A stretch of 6,751 bases of DNA from NCBI GenBank assembly GCA_002351795.1, contig DEHG01000001.1:49270-56020 (forward strand), read 5' to 3'. Of the stretch, positions 5,732 through 6,751 are shown piece after piece. Source of the stretch: Ruminococcaceae bacterium UBA2806 (GTDB taxonomy: Bacteria; Bacillota; Clostridia; Oscillospirales; Acutalibacteraceae). Below the pieces are notes generated by a model, which worked only from the letters and a program-made list of their open reading frames with translations, did no database searches and was not told where the DNA came from. Position 1 is the first letter of the stretch; every line of letters begins with the position of its first letter. A program made the translations under genes and the position numbers.

Positions 5732-6324
5732 ATTCAGTTTTAGATCATATTTCTGATATGCTGCCATTTTTTCTTTTTTCTGTTCCCGTGATCATTTTGT
5801 CACGGATCATTTCGATAAAGCAAATGAGAAAAAAGAATATCAACACCACGATCCATCATGAGATCGGCGTGATATTGTTCCTTATTTTTATAGCAGGGCT
5901 TTTGTCACAAACAATAATCCCGAGATCGAATGAAGGAATGACCGGTATTGATATCGAAAATTTTTCGGAATTTTTTATAGTCAACCTTATTCCGGGCAAA
6001 ACATTCATGTCGGATATCAGTCAGATGCAAAATGGTAATTTTGATATTTTTCTGATTTTCTTTATCGGAAATATAGTTATGTTTATTCCTGTCGGATTTG
6101 CCGTTCCGCTTTTATGGAGAATGCCGATAATAAGGGCGTTTTTTGCAGGAGCAGTATTGTCCCTGCTGATAGAGCTGATACAGCTGCCGCTGCCGAGATG
6201 TACGGATATTGACGATCTCATTCTTAATTCTGTCGGAGGAATAATAGGAACGCTTTTATTTCTGATTGTGCGAAAGATCTTCCCGAAGTTTACAGATCAG
6301 TTCAGGGTGAAGGCTTGCGGATAA
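5728..6324 (+). CDS. VanZ-family membrane protein
   Basis: A 198-residue protein with about five hydrophobic helices (roughly 11-29, 46-64, 107-129, 133-153, 165-181). Family landmarks are NLIPG at 86-90, GNIVMFIPVGF at 114-124, and SLLIELIQLPLP (145-156) running into RCTDIDDLILNSVGGIIG (157-174); the IE-Q-P...DIDD-N--G pattern is the VanZ signature. VanZ gives low-level teicoplanin resistance in enterococci, but most homologues, including those in gut Clostridia, lie outside glycopeptide clusters and have unknown roles. No vanA/H/X-like gene is present here, so resistance should not be assumed. The ATG overlaps the thioesterase stop (ATGA at 5728-5731), and an AAGGA site (5716-5720) inside the upstream gene lies seven bases away. 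The last residues 183-198 are basic and polar and probably cytoplasmic. Confidence 0.92.
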   Translation: MNSVLDHISDMLPFFLFSVPVIILSRIISIKQMRKKNINTTIHHEIGVILFLIFIAGLLSQTIIPRSNEGMTGIDIENFSEFFIVNLIPGKTFMSDISQMQNGNFDIFLIFFIGNIVMFIPVGFAVPLLWRMPIIRAFFAGAVLSLLIELIQLPLPRCTDIDDLILNSVGGIIGTLLFLIVRKIFPKFTDQFRVKACG

Positions 6325-6338
6325 CATAAGAAATTATT

Positions 6339-6384
6339 TTTCACTGACTATTACCGATAACGCTTTGCGGATAATAATGTGAAA
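6339..6384. other. Long imperfect stem-loop at the convergent gene ends
   Basis: TTTCAC (6339-6344) pairs with GTGAAA (6379-6384), and TATTA-CCG (6349-6356) pairs with CGG-a-TAATA (6368-6376) around an 11-base loop. It covers the SpoIID stop and begins 15 bases after the VanZ stop. Neither strand has a following U-tract, so it is not a standard terminator. It is still the only folded element near both gene ends and may slow or end transcription or stabilise the 3' ends. Confidence 0.4.
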
Positions 6385-6751
6385 GGATCTCCTTGTATCC
6401 TGCGCCGCTTTGCGCCATGCTCTGAGCGCCGTACTGACTCATGCCGACGCCGTGACCGCAGCCCCTTACCATGAATATAAACATTCCGTCATTATAGCTT
6501 ATTTCAAAATTTGCGCTGCGCAGATCAAAGGCTTTTCTTATATCCGAGCCTGTAAAAGTTTCTGTGCAGATATTGATTTTTCTGACCGTACCCGAAACTG
6601 TACGGTCAATTTTTTTTATATAGCTTTCGGGATTACCTGAAAAAGTAATGTCATCGGATATTTTTCTTATTCTGCTCCGGAATTCATCGGCAGTAAATCG
6701 TGGGTCTGTAAGATAATCCGGCGCATAGATATCACCGGGGCTGGGAACGGC
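6341..6751 (-). CDS. spoIID: SpoIID (stage II sporulation protein D/LytB domain), C-terminal part
   Basis: The frame is open to the window edge, so the N-terminal part is missing; 136 residues remain before the TGA at 6341-6343. The defining block GCGHGVGMSQYGA is at residues 97-109 of this fragment, followed by SMAQSGAGYKEILSHYYP (111-128), the conserved SpoIID/LytB C-terminus. SpoIID is a membrane-anchored lytic transglycosylase that trims peptidoglycan with SpoIIP and SpoIIM to drive engulfment of the forespore. The catalytic Glu and the membrane anchor lie in the unseen N-terminal part. A LytB-like amidase enhancer without a sporulation role remains possible, because the C-terminal domain is shared. 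It converges on the VanZ-like gene with 16 bases between stops. No frameshift is seen. Confidence 0.9.
   Translation of the reverse strand, partial: AVPSPGDIYAPDYLTDPRFTADEFRSRIRKISDDITFSGNPESYIKKIDRTVSGTVRKINICTETFTGSDIRKAFDLRSANFEISYNDGMFIFMVRGCGHGVGMSQYGAQSMAQSGAGYKEILSHYYPQSVIGNSQ

Noticed and set aside
5357..5767. A 136-codon minus-strand frame across the thioesterase gene
   Set aside because: The translation is rich in Cys, Phe and Lys with no domain; the plus-strand frame has the catalytic motif, a ribosome site and coupling to the next gene.
5728..6324. Glycopeptide resistance role from the VanZ match
   Set aside because: No other van gene is present, and most VanZ-family proteins are unrelated to resistance clusters.
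6410..6640. A 76-codon plus-strand frame near the right edge
   Set aside because: It is the exact complement, codon on codon, of the SpoIID frame with its GCGHGVGMSQYGA motif.
1..6751. CRISPR array, tRNA, rRNA, transposase or phage genes
   Set aside because: No regularly spaced direct repeats, tRNA-like cloverleaf, rRNA segment or mobile-element protein was seen on either strand.

Overview
The window looks like chromosomal DNA from a Gram-positive gut Clostridia, most likely Oscillospiraceae close to Ruminococcus. The grounds are moderate GC with AT-rich spacers, strong GGAGG-type ribosome binding sites, a Firmicutes-length Tex protein, a SpoIID C-terminus, and a secreted protein with tandem Ig-like repeats of a kind common in Ruminococcus. 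The genus is inference; no rRNA or other marker gene is present.

Layout. 1-615 (+) is the 3' end of a large repetitive, probably surface or secreted protein. 634-813 (+) is a 59-residue winged-helix protein that closely follows it. A strong hairpin at 916-967, able to terminate on both strands, separates this pair from a minus-strand cluster read from right to left: an HGSNAT/DUF1624-type membrane acyltransferase (4893 to 4096), an unrecognised three-helix membrane protein (4076 to 3342), and tex (3298 to 1160). The gaps between these three are 19 and 43 bases, so they are probably one transcript. A 442-base divergent spacer (4894-5335) holds an extended -10 promoter for the next plus-strand pair, a degenerate TGTCATTCCGAG...AGAATC repeat, and a coding-free stretch with several local hairpins. 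The plus-strand pair is an FlK-like hot-dog thioesterase (5336-5731) overlapping a VanZ-family membrane protein (5728-6324) by ATGA. A SpoIID C-terminus (6341-6751, minus, cut by the window edge) converges on it with only 16 bases between stops.

How the genes work together. No single pathway joins them. Tex is a conserved RNA-binding transcription-associated factor. The acyltransferase and its membrane neighbour may modify envelope glycans. SpoIID remodels peptidoglycan during engulfment in spore formers. The thioesterase/VanZ pair is translationally coupled, but its joint role is unknown. I do not see a clear new defence, mobile or biosynthetic system. The best leads are the thioesterase/VanZ pair, the structured spacer at about 5059-5163 with the adjacent repeat, and the small winged-helix protein behind the surface protein.
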